A stretch of DNA of 64,000 bases from JAOSJL01 sp963704035 (GCA_963704035.1 CAVPGR010000002.1:620001-684000), one strand, 5' to 3'; numbered from the stretch's first letter, positions 8,925 through 19,219 are shown. The notes: generated by a model not told the origin, from the letters alone. Numbers and translations are program-made.

Positions 8925-8946
8925 GTTCGATTCCCACCCCGGGCAC
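8925..8946 (+). other. tRNA 3'-end-like fragment, candidate att core
   Basis: The 22 bases start GTTCGATTCCCACC and end CCCGGGCAC. They match a T-loop, the 3' half of the T-stem and the acceptor 3' strand of a tRNA. The 5' half of the T-stem and the rest of a tRNA are missing. Phage-like genes stop here and ordinary chromosomal genes begin, so it is a plausible attR left by integration into a tRNA gene upstream of the window. Confidence 0.5.
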
Positions 8947-9010
8947 GACTGCGGGCACGACGAGCATTCCGTCAGGGTCGGGGGCGCGGTGGCCCGAGGA
9001 GGCCTCCCCG

Positions 9011-10651
9011 TCACGCGTCGACGTTGTCGTCGTCCTTCCCGTCGACGGAGGTCTCCTCGTCGCGGGACGCGCCGGACGCTGTCTCTCCGTGGGGGAGGTC
9101 GCGCGTGAACGCGAGGGACACGAAAGCCAGGAACGCCGCCGCGAGCAGTCCGGCCTTGAGGGACTGGAGTTGCGCTTCCTCGTAGTTGTCGGCGATCGCC
9201 TGGCTGGTGGCGTCGTCGAGGCCGGCCTCCTGGGCGGCTGTCCCCGATCTGGTCGGCGGCGACGAAGTCGACGCCGGGGCCGACGGCGACACTCACCTGG
9301 GCCGAGACTTCCTCGCTGATGCGGTCGTCGGATTCGACATTCGACACGAAGGCGCCGGTCAGCCCGGCCAGCACGATCGCGCCGATCGAGCGCGATCCCG
9401 AGCGACGAACCGAGCTGCTGTCCGGTGTACTGGAGCCCGCCGGCCTCACCCCGACCCGACACGTCGACCGACGACTGCACCACGTTGCCGAGCTGGGAGA
9501 CGATGAGGCCCATCCCGACGCCGAGCACGGCCATTGACACGGCGAAGCCCACGTCGGCCAGGTCGGGCTGGACGGTCGCGAGCAGGGCGAGAACGCCCGC
9601 GACGGTGGTCCACAGCCCGGTTCTGACCAGCGGAGCGCACCGGGAAACGGTTCGAGAGACGCGAGCCGACGGCCGAGGCGAGGAACATCGTGATCGACAC
9701 GGGAAGCATCCGCAGGCCCGTCTCGAGCGCGTCGAAGCCGAGCACGAGTTGGAGGTAGAGGGGAATGGTGAAGAAGACACCCATCAGGATGAGGTTCTGG
9801 GTGAAGAGACCGATCAGGCCCGACCGCAGCGGCGGGATCTTCAGGAGATCGAGGTGCACCAGCGGGTCGGTTCCCGTCGCTTCCCTGTGGCGCTGCCATC
9901 GTACGAAGCCCCAGAGCAGACCGGCTCCGGCGCCGATCACGAAGAGTGTGAGCGCGAAGCCGAACGGCTCGACCGGCGAGTCCTTCGGCTTGACCCATCC
10001 CCATGTGCTCGATTGCAGCGTGCCCAGCACGATCGCTCCGAGTCCGGCCGCCGACAGAACGGTTCCCACGCCGTCGAGACGGGGAGCCCGACCGGAGCGG
10101 GCCGTGTCGTTCACGAGGCGGGTCATGGCGAGGATGAACACCACGAGGAAGACCTCGCCCACGAACACCACCCGCCAGGTCAACGTGGTCGTCGCCCATC
10201 CGCCGACGATGGGCCCGACGGCGATTCCTGCGCCCGCCACGCCACCGATCACGGCGTAGGCGACCTTGCGCTCGCGCCCCTCGAAGTTGCCCGCGATGAG
10301 GGCAGCCAGCGCCGGGAGGACCAGCGCCGCGCCGAGGCCCTCGAGAATCGACCATCCGAGCGCCAGCACGCCGACCGACGGCGCGGCAGCGGTCAGGGCT
10401 GATCCGCACCCGTAGATGACGAGGCCCACCACGAAGGCCCGGCGTCGGCCGATGATGTCACCGATCTTGCCGCCGGTGAGCATGAACATGGCCATCACCA
10501 GGCAGTAGAGGGTGATCACCGCCTGGATCGTCGTGACGTTCGTGTCGAAGTCGTCGACCAGGTTGCTGATCGAGACGTTCATGACCGACTGGTCGAGGAC
10601 CATGACGAATTGAGCAGTCGCCAACGCGACCAGTGGCCACCAGCGCTTCAT
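9011..10651 (-). CDS. MFS drug-efflux transporter (DHA2/EmrB-QacA type), frameshifted
   Basis: A proton-coupled multidrug exporter of the inner membrane, about 546 residues with a 14-helix pattern. It starts MKRWWPLVALATAQFVMVLD. The D-x2-x-V-N-V-like motif of helix 1 reads QSVMNVSISN, and motif A reads GKIGDIIGRRRAFVVG. Motif C-like AGIAVGPIVGG and many hydrophobic segments follow. The C-terminal tail is acidic. Frame changes near 9650, 9390 and 9240 break the last third; the parts rejoin in order. It is the first chromosomal gene right of the element. Substrate unknown. Confidence 0.8.
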
Positions 10652-10730
10652 CGAATCCCCGTTCCGTGCGCCCGCCGGATGCCTGTGCGGACGCGATCGT
10701 GCCACGGAGAGGTGGCTCGGCTCCTATGGA

Positions 10731-11985
10731 TCAGCCGGGGAGCTCGAAGTTGTCGCGGCAGGCGACGAAGAGGCTGAAGTAGGGGTTCGTCGGGGCGCCG
10801 TCGTTCGGGTGTAGCTGGAAGTGGGTGTGGGTGGAGCCACCCTTGGCGTTGCCGCTGTCGCCGGTCCAGCCGATCACGTCGCCGACCTCGACCTTGCCGC
10901 CGTTCTTCAACGCGTCGGGATTGATCTTCTGGAGGTGGGCGTAGTAGTAGCGCGTGCCGTCCTCTCCGACGAGGTCGACCGCGATGCCGCCGAGGCCACC
11001 GCTGGCGTCGCTGACGACGCCGTCCGCGACGGCGACGTTCGGTGTGAGGCGCTTGGCGAAGACGTCGGTGCCCTTGTGTTTCCTGCCGCCCGAGCGGGGG
11101 TTGCCCCAGTCGTTCGTGAAGAAGACGGGAGCGTCGATCGGGCACAGCTCCATCTCGGCGATGAAGGGGGGAGCATCGACGTCGCCGGACCCGGCCGGTT
11201 GGGGAACCGCCTTCGTTGTCCGGTTCGACGACCTTGCCGCCGACGTCGGGGGCCGGGTCGGCGAGGTCGGCTTCACGGTTCTCGACGAGTGATTCCCAGA
11301 CCTCCAGGATCTGGGACTTCCGCAGCATCTCCTGGGCTTCCTCCATGCGCTCGTCGAGCGTCGACTGGAGCCGCACGAGGTCCTTCATCCGCTTCTCGTG
11401 GTCGGCGCGCTGTTCCTCGAGCTGGGCACGCCGGGCGTCGAGGAGGTCACGGGTGTCGGACAGGGTCTGGGCGACGTCGTGGTCGTGCTCGTTGACCGCG
11501 TCGATGAGGGTTCCCCGGCGGGCGGCCTCGACGAGACTGTTCGCGTCGAGGATGCTGGCGGTCTGGTTGTCACGGCCGGTGTAGGCCTGGACCGCCCGAC
11601 TCCGAACGGATTCCTCGAGAACGCGGATCTCTTCTTTGAGACGGGGGATCTCGGCCTCGTGCTCCCGGATCTCTTTTTGTGCCTCGCGGACCTCGGCGGC
11701 GAGCTTCTCGTAGTCGGCCGCGGCGCTCAGGGCGCCCTCCACCGTGGATTCGACCAGGCGTCGCGCTGTGGCGACATCAGGGAGCTTCTCGAGCTCGGCC
11801 TGCTGTTCGGGCGTGAGGCGGGCCTCTTCGTCGGCCGGAGGCTTTGCCTCGGCCTCGGGCTCGGGGTCGGCCCCGAAGGCGGCGGCGCTCGGCGCGACGA
11901 CAGCAGCGCCGAGCACGAACGCGAGAAGTGCCGCGGCGGTGCGCCGCGCGGCGACTGTACGAAGAAGTAACAGAGAGGAGTTCAT
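10731..11985 (-). CDS. M23 (LytM-type) peptidase with N-terminal coiled coil, one frameshift
   Basis: A secreted or membrane-anchored cell-wall endopeptidase or amidase activator. The N-terminus (MNSSLLLLRTVAARR, then an Ala-rich hydrophobic stretch) is a signal sequence. A long coiled coil follows (EVREAQKEIREHEAEIPRLK and on to about residue 240). The M23 domain has HKGTDVFAKRL (metal-binding HxxxD) and STHTHFQLHP (HxH). A frameshift near 11200 separates coil from domain; joined, it is about 417 residues. This layout resembles EnvC/NlpD- or RipA-associated division hydrolases. Confidence 0.8.
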
Positions 11986-12136
11986 GACCACTGAGAGTGT
12001 AGTGAAGTTCCCGTATCAGGACAAGAGGGTCACCAAGCGTGATTCCCGCGCTCGGGAGAGCCCGCAACCCGCGGGATCCCGGTCTCATCGGCGGGGGATC
12101 GTCCGGGCTGAGGCCTTCCGGGGGGCTTTCGCTGGG

Positions 12137-12142
12137 TAGCGT
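12137..12142 (+). promoter_or_regulatory. -10 element before the UbiB-family gene
   Basis: TAGCGT lies 5 bases before the ATG at 12148 and no ribosome site is present, suggesting a leaderless or near-leaderless transcript. Confidence 0.4.
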
Positions 12143-12147
12143 GATCC

Positions 12148-13710
12148 ATGGCCCGGTTCCCGTTCACCCGACAGAGCTTCGGGCGACAGCGCTTCGGGAG
12201 ACAGCGCTTCGGGAGACAGCGCTTCCGGAGACAGCGCCGGGCCCTGGGCATCGGCGTCGGCCTGGGTCTGGCGGCGGGTGCGGTCGTCGCCGGGGCGCTC
12301 GCAGCCCGTGAGATCCGTCGGTCGGGCTGGGGCGTCGCACGTGCCCGCGCCCGGCGCGCCCGCCGGCTGGGCTGGCTGACCGCCCGGCGCAGCCTGGCAC
12401 GGGCACGTCTGGGCTCTCAGAGGCGTGCGGGGGAGGAGCGCCTCGACGCCTTCCACGTCCACACCGCCGAGCAGGCCTTCGAGTTGCTCGGCGACATGAA
12501 GGGCGTCGCCATGAAACTCGGGCAGATGGCGTCGCTGCTCTCCGACGGGCTCCCCGACGCCTACGCCGAGGGCCTGAAGGGTCTCCAACAGGCGGCGCCG
12601 CCCATGGCACCCGGACTCGTGTCGGATGTCGTGACCAAAGAACTCGGTGCACCGCCCGAAGAGGTCTTTTTCGAGTTCTCCGAGGAGCCTGTCGCCGCCG
12701 CTTCGATCGGCCAGGTCCACAGTGCGCGTCTCTTCGACGGAACCCCCGTTGCCGTGAAGGTGCAGTACCCGGGCGTGGATGTGGCGATCCGTGCCGACCT
12801 CGACAACGCTTTGTTGCTGACGACCATGGCCAGGGCGATCGCGCCGGGCATCGAGCCCGAGCCGCTCGTCGACGAGCTGCGCGCCCGGATCGGCGATGAG
12901 CTCGACTATCGCAAGGAAGCCGACAACCAGGAGGAGTTCGCCGCAGCGTTCTCGGGTCACCCGTGGGTCCGGATCCCCGGCGTCGTCCGCGAGTTCTCGA
13001 GCCGCCGGGTCCTGACGTCCGAGTGGGCGTCGGGCGGGTCTCTCTACGACGTTCTCGACCGCTCGCAGACCGAGCGGGATCTCATCGGTGAGCAGCTCTT
13101 CAGGTTCTGGTGCGACGCCGTGTTCCGCCTCCGCCTGTTCAACGGCGACCCCCATCCGGGCAACTACTTCTTCGCGGACTCTCCCGGTGCCACGTTCGGC
13201 GGGAGAGCCCCGACACCGATCTGGTTCCTCGACTTCGGACTCGTCAAGCGGTTCTCCCCGGGGGACACCGACGGCCTCAGGGAACAGATCCTCGCCCTGA
13301 GAACCGGAGACGAGGATCGACTCCACGACGTGATGGTGCGCTTCGGTTGGCTGCGTCCCGACGCCCCCGTCGACCGCCGGCGCGTCTCGGAACTGGCCGA
13401 GCTCGCCAACCGGGCGGCGATCGGGCCGGGGCCGTTCACCTTCACCCGCGAGTACGTCGCACGTGTCGTGCAGTCGACGCTCGTGGTCACCGGCCCCTAC
13501 GGAGACGTCGTCCGCCACCTCACGCTGCCGCCCGACCAGGTACTCCTCAACCGGATCCACCTCGGGCTGAGTGCGCTGTTGGCGCGTCTCGGGGCGACAG
13601 CGAACTGGTCGCGGATCATGGACGAGTACCTGCTCGACGCCCCACCCTCGACACCGCTGGGCGAGGCGGGGCGAGCCTGGCCGAGGGTTCCTCGGAGTCA
13701 GAGGTCGTAG
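12148..13710 (+). CDS. UbiB/ABC1/ADCK-family atypical kinase
   Basis: An intact 520-residue protein of the UbiB family, whose members act in quinone or lipid metabolism through an atypical kinase fold. The family KxGQ motif is MKLGQMASLL (residues about 122-131). The Ala-rich loop is AAASIGQVHSAR, the nucleotide Lys is in VAVKVQYPG (about 204), and the catalytic and metal motifs are NGDPHPGNYFF (about 332) and FLDFGLVKRF (Asp about 362). The N-terminus has a four-fold FGRQR repeat and then a hydrophobic Gly/Ala helix. It is divergent from the M23 gene and converges on the SDR gene with a 13-base overlap. Confidence 0.85.
   Translation: MARFPFTRQSFGRQRFGRQRFGRQRFRRQRRALGIGVGLGLAAGAVVAGALAAREIRRSGWGVARARARRARRLGWLTARRSLARARLGSQRRAGEERLDAFHVHTAEQAFELLGDMKGVAMKLGQMASLLSDGLPDAYAEGLKGLQQAAPPMAPGLVSDVVTKELGAPPEEVFFEFSEEPVAAASIGQVHSARLFDGTPVAVKVQYPGVDVAIRADLDNALLLTTMARAIAPGIEPEPLVDELRARIGDELDYRKEADNQEEFAAAFSGHPWVRIPGVVREFSSRRVLTSEWASGGSLYDVLDRSQTERDLIGEQLFRFWCDAVFRLRLFNGDPHPGNYFFADSPGATFGGRAPTPIWFLDFGLVKRFSPGDTDGLREQILALRTGDEDRLHDVMVRFGWLRPDAPVDRRRVSELAELANRAAIGPGPFTFTREYVARVVQSTLVVTGPYGDVVRHLTLPPDQVLLNRIHLGLSALLARLGATANWSRIMDEYLLDAPPSTPLGEAGRAWPRVPRSQRS
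12175..12234 (+). repeat. Four in-frame 15-bp tandem repeats in the UbiB-family gene
   Basis: Four 15-base units of the form CGCTTCGGGAGACAG encode FGRQR three times and FRRQR once. They give a strongly basic N-terminal tail before the hydrophobic helix. Such repeats can change copy number by slippage. Confidence 0.85.
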
Positions 13711-14664
13711 GTCACGCCCGTCAGTTCCTCGCTGACGTCCCAGAGCCTGTGCGCCACCTGGATATCACGGGCACGCGCCGAGGCGCCGACCTCTTTGGGG
13801 TGCTCTCCGCGCTGTTCGGCGAGTCCGTCGGGCCCGTAGTAGCCGCCGTTGCGCCGCGCCGGACGCCGTCGCGGCGTAGAGAGTGGGGAGCGCCCCCCGG
13901 GCGGCATCCTGCGCGAAGAGGGCGCTGAACACCGACATCGCCCGTTCGCTGAGCTTGCGGCCGCTCATCCGCGGACCGGCGGACTGGAGATTCGTGTCGG
14001 CGTACCCGGGGTGTGCGGCGGCCGCCACGATGTCGAGTCCGGCGGCGTCGATGCGCCGGGCGAGCTCGAACGTGAAGAGCAGGTTCGCGAGCTTCGACTG
14101 ACCGTAGGCCCTCCAGCGTCGGTAGCGCTGTTCACCGTGGAGGTCATCGAAGTCGATCTTGCCGAAGCGGTGGGCGCCGCTGCTCACGGTGACGATGCGC
14201 GCACCTGCGCGGTGGCGAAGAAGCGGAAACAGCAGGCCCGTCAGGGCGAAGTGACCGAGATGGTTCGTACCCAACTGCATCTCGAAACCGTCGGCCGTCT
14301 CCCTCCGGGGGATGGCCATCACGCCCGCATTGTTGATGAGGGCGTCGATCCCGTCGGTGGTCTCGATCAGCGACTCGGCGAACTGCCTCACCGACGACAG
14401 GTCGGCGAGATCCAGGCGGCGCACCTCGACGTCCGCGTCGGGATCGAGGCTCAGGAGGATGTCCCGTGCCGCCTCCCCCTTGTCGGTGTTGCGACAGGCC
14501 AAAACGACGGTGGCGCGGTGCCGGACGAGCTCGCGGGCTGTCTCCAGGCCCAGGCCGCTGTTGGCGCCGGTGATGACGAACCGGCGGCGCGTGCTGACAG
14601 GAATGTCGTCGGCGGTCCACTCGGCCGGTGAGACGTCGTCGGAAACAGGCTCGGTCGTCGGCAT
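13698..14664 (-). CDS. Short-chain dehydrogenase/reductase (retinol-dehydrogenase-like), one frameshift
   Basis: An NAD(P)-dependent oxidoreductase. The cofactor motif is TGANSGLG (about residues 32-39), followed by NNAGVM, the catalytic Ser in VTVSSGAHRFG and the YGQSK catalytic Tyr/Lys. The extended C-terminus (GYYGPDGLAEQRGEH) is typical of the WWOX/retinol dehydrogenase-like subgroup. A frameshift near 13860 separates that C-terminus. The joined product is about 321 residues. Substrate unknown. Confidence 0.8.
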
Positions 14665-14675
14665 CTCCCGGACCG

Positions 14676-14681
14676 TACAAT
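14676..14681 (+). promoter_or_regulatory. -10 element for the leaderless coiled-coil gene
   Basis: TACAAT is a near-consensus -10 box. It lies 6 bases before the GTG at 14688, so transcription is expected to start at or next to the start codon. This also fixes the start. Confidence 0.65.
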
Positions 14682-14687
14682 GACGCC

Positions 14688-15062
14688 GTGTCGGAATCCA
14701 TCCTCCAAAGGCGTCTGGTCGACGTCGCCGAACGCCTCAAGCGCCTCCGGGCCGAGCTGGCGGTCGCCGACGAGCAGGTGCTGTTCCTCGACGAGGAGGC
14801 CGAGGACGCCCGTCTCCGCGCCCTGGTGGCCGAAACCCCGCTCGGCGAGGTGGAGGCACGCGACGCACGTCGGCACGCCGACACGCTCCGGCGACACCGT
14901 GATGCGCTCTCCGGCTCGATCGAGGAGCTCCGGCGCGATCAGGATGCTCTCCTCGACCGCATGACGGCAGAAGCCGCCACGCGCACCGATCGTGCAGGTA
15001 CGGACGACGTGAACGACAAGAACAACGATACGAACACGGATCAGGAGGCGACGACCCGATGA
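14688..15062 (+). CDS. Coiled-coil protein of unknown function upstream of pdtaR
   Basis: A 124-residue, intact, highly charged protein starting at GTG 14688 (VSESILQRRLVDVAERLKRL). Almost the whole length is predicted helix with heptad-like spacing (AELAVADEQVLFLDEEAEDA, then ALSGSIEELRRDQDALLDRM). The C-terminal tail is Asn/Asp/Thr-rich. The stop overlaps the ATG of the ANTAR regulator (ATGA), so the two are co-translated. No membrane helix or catalytic motif is visible. I do not recognise a named family. Confidence 0.65.
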   Translation: MSESILQRRLVDVAERLKRLRAELAVADEQVLFLDEEAEDARLRALVAETPLGEVEARDARRHADTLRRHRDALSGSIEELRRDQDALLDRMTAEAATRTDRAGTDDVNDKNNDTNTDQEATTR

Positions 15063-15704
15063 CGGCGTCGGCGCCCGGCGCGACCGGGCAGACCCGGGCG
15101 ACCGAGGGATCGGTGGAGGCAGGCACTGCGCCCACACGCGTCGTGATCGCCGAGGACGAAGCGATCATCCGGCTCGATCTCAAGGAGCTCCTCGAGGAGG
15201 AGGGCTACGAGGTCGTCGGCGAGACCGCCCGAGGCGACGAGGCGATCGAGCTCGTGCGTGAGCATGCTCCCGATCTCGTGATCCTCGACGTGAAGATGCC
15301 CGGGAATGGACGGGCTCACGGCCGCGCGCCACATCACCGGGGAGCGGCTCGCCGCCGTCCTCATTCTCACGGCCTTCTCCCAGCGGGATCTCGTAGAGCA
15401 GGCGCGCGACGCCGGTGCCGCGGCGTACCTGGTGAAGCCTTTCCAGAAGAGCGATCTGATGCCCGCGATCGAGATCGCGCTCGGACGCTTCCGCGAACTG
15501 ATGACCCTCGAGGCCGACGTCGGCCAGCTCCAGGAACGGCTCGACGCGCGAAAGATCATCGACCGCGCCAAGGGCAAGCTCATGGACAGCAACGGCCTGA
15601 GCGAGCAGGACGCCTGGCGCTTCCTCCAGACAGAGGCGATGAACCGCCGCGCCAAGATCCACGACGTCGCCGAGCAGGTCGTGGCCGGCGACCTCAACCC
15701 CTGA
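15059..15704 (+). CDS. pdtaR: ANTAR-domain response regulator, one frameshift
   Basis: A two-component regulator that acts on RNA: phosphorylation promotes ANTAR binding to paired hairpins that cause antitermination. The receiver domain reads RVVIAEDEAIIRLDLKELLE, the phosphoacceptor Asp is in LVILDVKMPG, and the switch Lys is in YLVKPF. The C-terminal ANTAR helix-bundle reads RKIIDRAKGKLMDSNGLSEQ. One extra G near 15302 breaks the frame (KMPGMDGL is expected). The joined product is about 214 residues. Its place just before polA matches mycobacterial pdtaR. The partner kinase PdtaS is not in the window. Confidence 0.88.
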
Positions 15705-15722
15705 ACCGTTGAGTCGGAACCA

Positions 15723-18431
15723 TTGAGCAAAGTTCTTCTGCTCGACGGACACTCGCTCGCGTACCGCGCGTTCTTCGCGCTTCCCACCGATCTGGCGACG
15801 GCGTCGGGCACGGTCACGAACGCCGTCTACGGATTCACGTCGATGCTCATCAAGGTTCTGGCCGACGAGGAACCCGACCGGATCGTGGCGGCGTTCGACA
15901 CGCCCAAGCCCACCTTCCGCAACGAGATGGACGAGGACTACAAGGCGCAACGGGAGTCCGCACCCGACCTGTTCGCCCATCAGCTCCCCCTGGTCCGCGA
16001 GGTACTCGACACCTTGTGCATCCCGGTCCTCGAGGTGGAGGGCGTGGAGGCTGACGACGTGATCGCCACCCTGGCCGAGCAGTGCTCGGCATCGGGCGAC
16101 GACGTCATCATCGTCACCGGCGATCGCGACAGCTATCAGCTGGTGTCGGACCCGCACGTGCGGGTGCTCTACAACCGGCGCGGCGTGTCCGACTACGTGC
16201 TCTACGACGAGGCCGGGATCAAGGAGCGCACCGGGGTGCCGCCCGGGCGTTACGTCGATTACGCCGCACTGCGTGGCGACACGAGCGACAACCTCCCCGG
16301 CGTACCGGGAATCGGGGAGAAGACCGCCGCCAAGCTGATCGGGAACTTCGACGACTTGGAAGGGATCTACGACCACCTCGACGAGCTGCCCCCGAAGCAG
16401 CGCGAGAACCTGGGCGAGTATCGGGAACGCGTGCTTCAAGAATCGGGAGATGATGGAGCTACGGCGCAGTGTCGATCTCGGCGCCGACGATGTGCTCTCG
16501 GACGACGTCGCCACGTTGGCGGCGGCCTGGGATCTCGACGCGGTGAAGGAGCTGTTCGAGCAGCTCGAGTTCCGCTCGCTGTGGAACCGGCTCGTCGAGT
16601 TCGCGGGAGCCGACATCGACGAGGACGTACCGACGCTCGAGCTCGACACGGAGATCGTCCGCGATTCCGCCACGGCGGCCACCCGCATCCGTGACCTGGT
16701 GGAGAGTGACGGCAGGATCGCGCTCGAGGCCCACTGGCCCGGAGTGGAGGGACGCGGGGCTCCCGTCGGCTTCGCTCTGGCGTCCGATCCGGTCGAGCAG
16801 CGCCGACGGGAACAGCACTGACGACAACGTCGTGTACGTCGGGGCGGACGCTCTCGACGGAGGCTCTCCGGACAACGCTGCCGCGGCGGCCTTCGCCGAC
16901 CTGCTCGGCGCCGACGAACCCCGGCTCGTGGTGCACGGCGCCAAGACCCTGAGTCACGGCCTCGACGCACCGCTCGCGTCGCTCGATCAGGACACCGAGC
17001 TCATGGCCTATCTCCTCGACCCCGCCGCGGAGGCCTACGAACTGGAAGACCTGGCGCTCCGCCACCTCGGCGTGGAGGTTCGCTCGCCCGACGCCGAGGA
17101 GGGAACCCTCGACCTCGACGCCGACGCGGCGCTGGAGGCGACGGCGCGCCGTGCCGCGGCCGCACTGCAACTCGGCTCCGTTCTCCAGGATGCCCTCGAC
17201 GCTGCCGGACTGGTGGACCTGTACGTCGACGTCGAGCGTCCGCTCCTGCCCGGTTCTCTCCGCCATGGAGGAGTGCGGCGTCCGTATCGATCTGGAGTTC
17301 CTGAACGAGTTGCGGGCCGACCTGGCCGACCAGATCGCCGAGCTGGAGACATCGATCCACGCCCACGCGGGATCCACGTTCAACATCAAGTCGACGCCGC
17401 AGTTGCGTACGGTCCTGTTCGAGGACCTCGGCCTCACCCCGGTGAAGAAGACGAAGACCGGACCGAGCACCGATGCCGACTCGCTCGGCAAGCTCGTCGA
17501 CGAGCACCCGATCGTGGCCGACCTCCTGCGGTACCGGGAGGTCGAGAAGCTGCGCAGCACCTACGCCGACGCACTGCCGCCCCTGATCGCCGACGACGGG
17601 CGGATCCACGCCACGTTCGACCAGACGGCGACCACCACCGGGCGGCTCTCGAGTGTGCACCCGAACCTCCAGAACGTGCCCGTGCGCACCGCGGACGGGC
17701 GCGAAATGCGGCGTGCCTTCATCGCCGACGACGGGTGCGGGTTGCTCACGGCCGACTACTCGCAGATCGAGCTGCGGGTCCTGGCACACCTGGCGCAGGA
17801 CCCCGGCCTGATCGACGCCTTCGCCCGCGGCGCCGACGTCCACACCACCACCGCCGCCACGGTGTTCGACGTCGACGAGGCCGACGTCGACGAGTTCCAA
17901 CGACGGTTCGCCAAGGTCGTCAACTACGGCCTCGCCTACGGGATGGAGGCCTACGGGCTCGCGCAGCGTCTCGACATCCCGACCGACCAGGCCGCCGAGA
18001 TCCTCGACAACTACTTCGAGGGATTTCCGAACGTGGCGGAGTTCATGGAGCGCACGATCGAAGAGGCGCGCACGAACGGCTACACGACGACGCTGCTCGG
18101 TCGGCGCCGCAAGCTCCCCGAGCTCTCATCGGGGAACTTCCGCATCCGCCAGATGGGGGAGCGCATGGCGCAGAACGCGCCGGTGCAGGGATCGGCCGCC
18201 GACATCTTCAAGTTGGCCATGATCGATGTCGACGCCGCCCTGGCCGAAGCCGAGCTCGGTGCCCGCATGATCCTCACCGTCCACGACGAGCTCGTGTTCG
18301 AGACACCGTCGGAGGAGCGCGAGCAGGTCGAGGATCTGGTTCGCGACGCGATGGCGTCGGCCTACGAGCTCGACGTCCCCCTGGTGGTGGACACGGGTTT
18401 CGGCCAGAACTGGGCCGAGGCCAAGGCTTGA
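15723..18431 (+). CDS. polA: DNA polymerase I, three frameshifts
   Basis: The repair and Okazaki-fragment polymerase, about 900 residues once joined. It starts with TTG at 15723. The 5' nuclease domain has LLLDGHSLAYRAFFAL and LRGDTSDNLPGVPGIGEKTA. The polymerase domain has TTTGRLSSVHPNLQNVPVRT, motif A TADYSQIELRVLAH, motif B (RRFAKVVNYGLAYGM) and motif C ILTVHDELVFE. The 3'-5' exonuclease motif I appears lost (IALEAHWPGV where DxE is expected), as in other actinobacterial and Thermus enzymes. Frame changes lie near 16435, 16800 and 17250 (extra T/C, one shift, extra C), best read as sequencing errors in an essential gene. Confidence 0.92.
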
Positions 18432-19219
18432 GCCCGGCGGAAAGCTCTGCGGGAAGCTCTGCGGAAAGCGACGGACACTGGTTCGAGGACATCGCCCGTT
18501 TCCTCGGCCCCGCCTACCTTCGCTACTCGTTCACCAAGGGAACGACGGCCGAGGTCGATTTCCTCATCGGTGCGCTGGCCCTCACGCCGGGGGACCGCGT
18601 ACTCGACGCCGGATGCGGACCGGGCCGTCACGCCCTCGAAATGTCCCGGCGGGGGATCGACGTCCTCGGCCTCGACATCTCCACCGAGTTCGTGGAGCTC
18701 GCCCGCGAAGCGGCAGCGGAGGAATCGTTGAGGGCCACCTTCGAGGTCGAGGACCTGCGCCATTTCGACCGCCCCGGTTCCTTTGACGCGGTGCTCTGCC
18801 TGTGCCAGGGAGGCTTCGGGCTTCTCGGCGGCCCCGACGACGAAGCGGTGTTCGGGCGGCTCGCGAGGGCGCTCGCCCCGGGCGGCCGCATGGCGCTCAC
18901 AGCGTTCTCCCTCGCCTTCATGATCCGCCATCTCGAGGAGGGCGAAACATTGGGCGTGTCCGAGTCCGTGCTCCACGAGACCACGGTCCTGAAGGACGTC
19001 GATGGCCTCGAGCGCCCCGCCGAACTGTGGACCACCGGGTTCACCGCCCGGGAGCTCCGGCTGCTCTCCGAGGGCGCGGGCCTCGTGGTCGACGGCGTGT
19101 ACGGCGTGACACCCGGCCGCTACGGCACCGAGCCACCGACCCTCGACGATCCCGAGCTCCTGCTTCTCGTGCACCGCCCAGAGGGGCGTCAGTTGGGCTC
19201 GCATAGCGAGCCCAACTGA
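18428..19219 (+). CDS. SAM-dependent class I methyltransferase
   Basis: An intact 263-residue protein. The TTG start at 18428 overlaps the polA stop (TTGA). The N-terminus carries three 12-base repeats (AESS, AGSS, AESD). The Rossmann-fold SAM site is VLDAGCGPGRHALEM (about residues 58-72), then the acidic VLGLDIS and the AVLCLCQGGFGLL loop. It resembles methyltransferase type 11 proteins found between polA and rpsA in related actinobacteria. Substrate unknown. The last 12 codons lie inside a long perfect hairpin. Confidence 0.8.
   Translation: MSPAESSAGSSAESDGHWFEDIARFLGPAYLRYSFTKGTTAEVDFLIGALALTPGDRVLDAGCGPGRHALEMSRRGIDVLGLDISTEFVELAREAAAEESLRATFEVEDLRHFDRPGSFDAVLCLCQGGFGLLGGPDDEAVFGRLARALAPGGRMALTAFSLAFMIRHLEEGETLGVSESVLHETTVLKDVDGLERPAELWTTGFTARELRLLSEGAGLVVDGVYGVTPGRYGTEPPTLDDPELLLLVHRPEGRQLGSHSEPN

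Noticed and set aside
8860..8946. A full tRNA gene at the element's right end
   Set aside because: Only the 3' T-arm/acceptor strand is present. No 5' acceptor strand, D-arm or anticodon arm can be folded.
12085..13560. Long leftward open frame opposite the UbiB-family gene, with an ALSPE-type repeat
   Set aside because: It is the shadow of the 15-bp repeats and high-GC third positions of the UbiB-family gene; no recognisable domain and wrong codon pattern.
15290..15320. Programmed ribosomal frameshifting in pdtaR, polA or uvrA
   Set aside because: No slippery heptamer or downstream structure is shared, the breaks fall at ordinary short runs, and homologues are unbroken.
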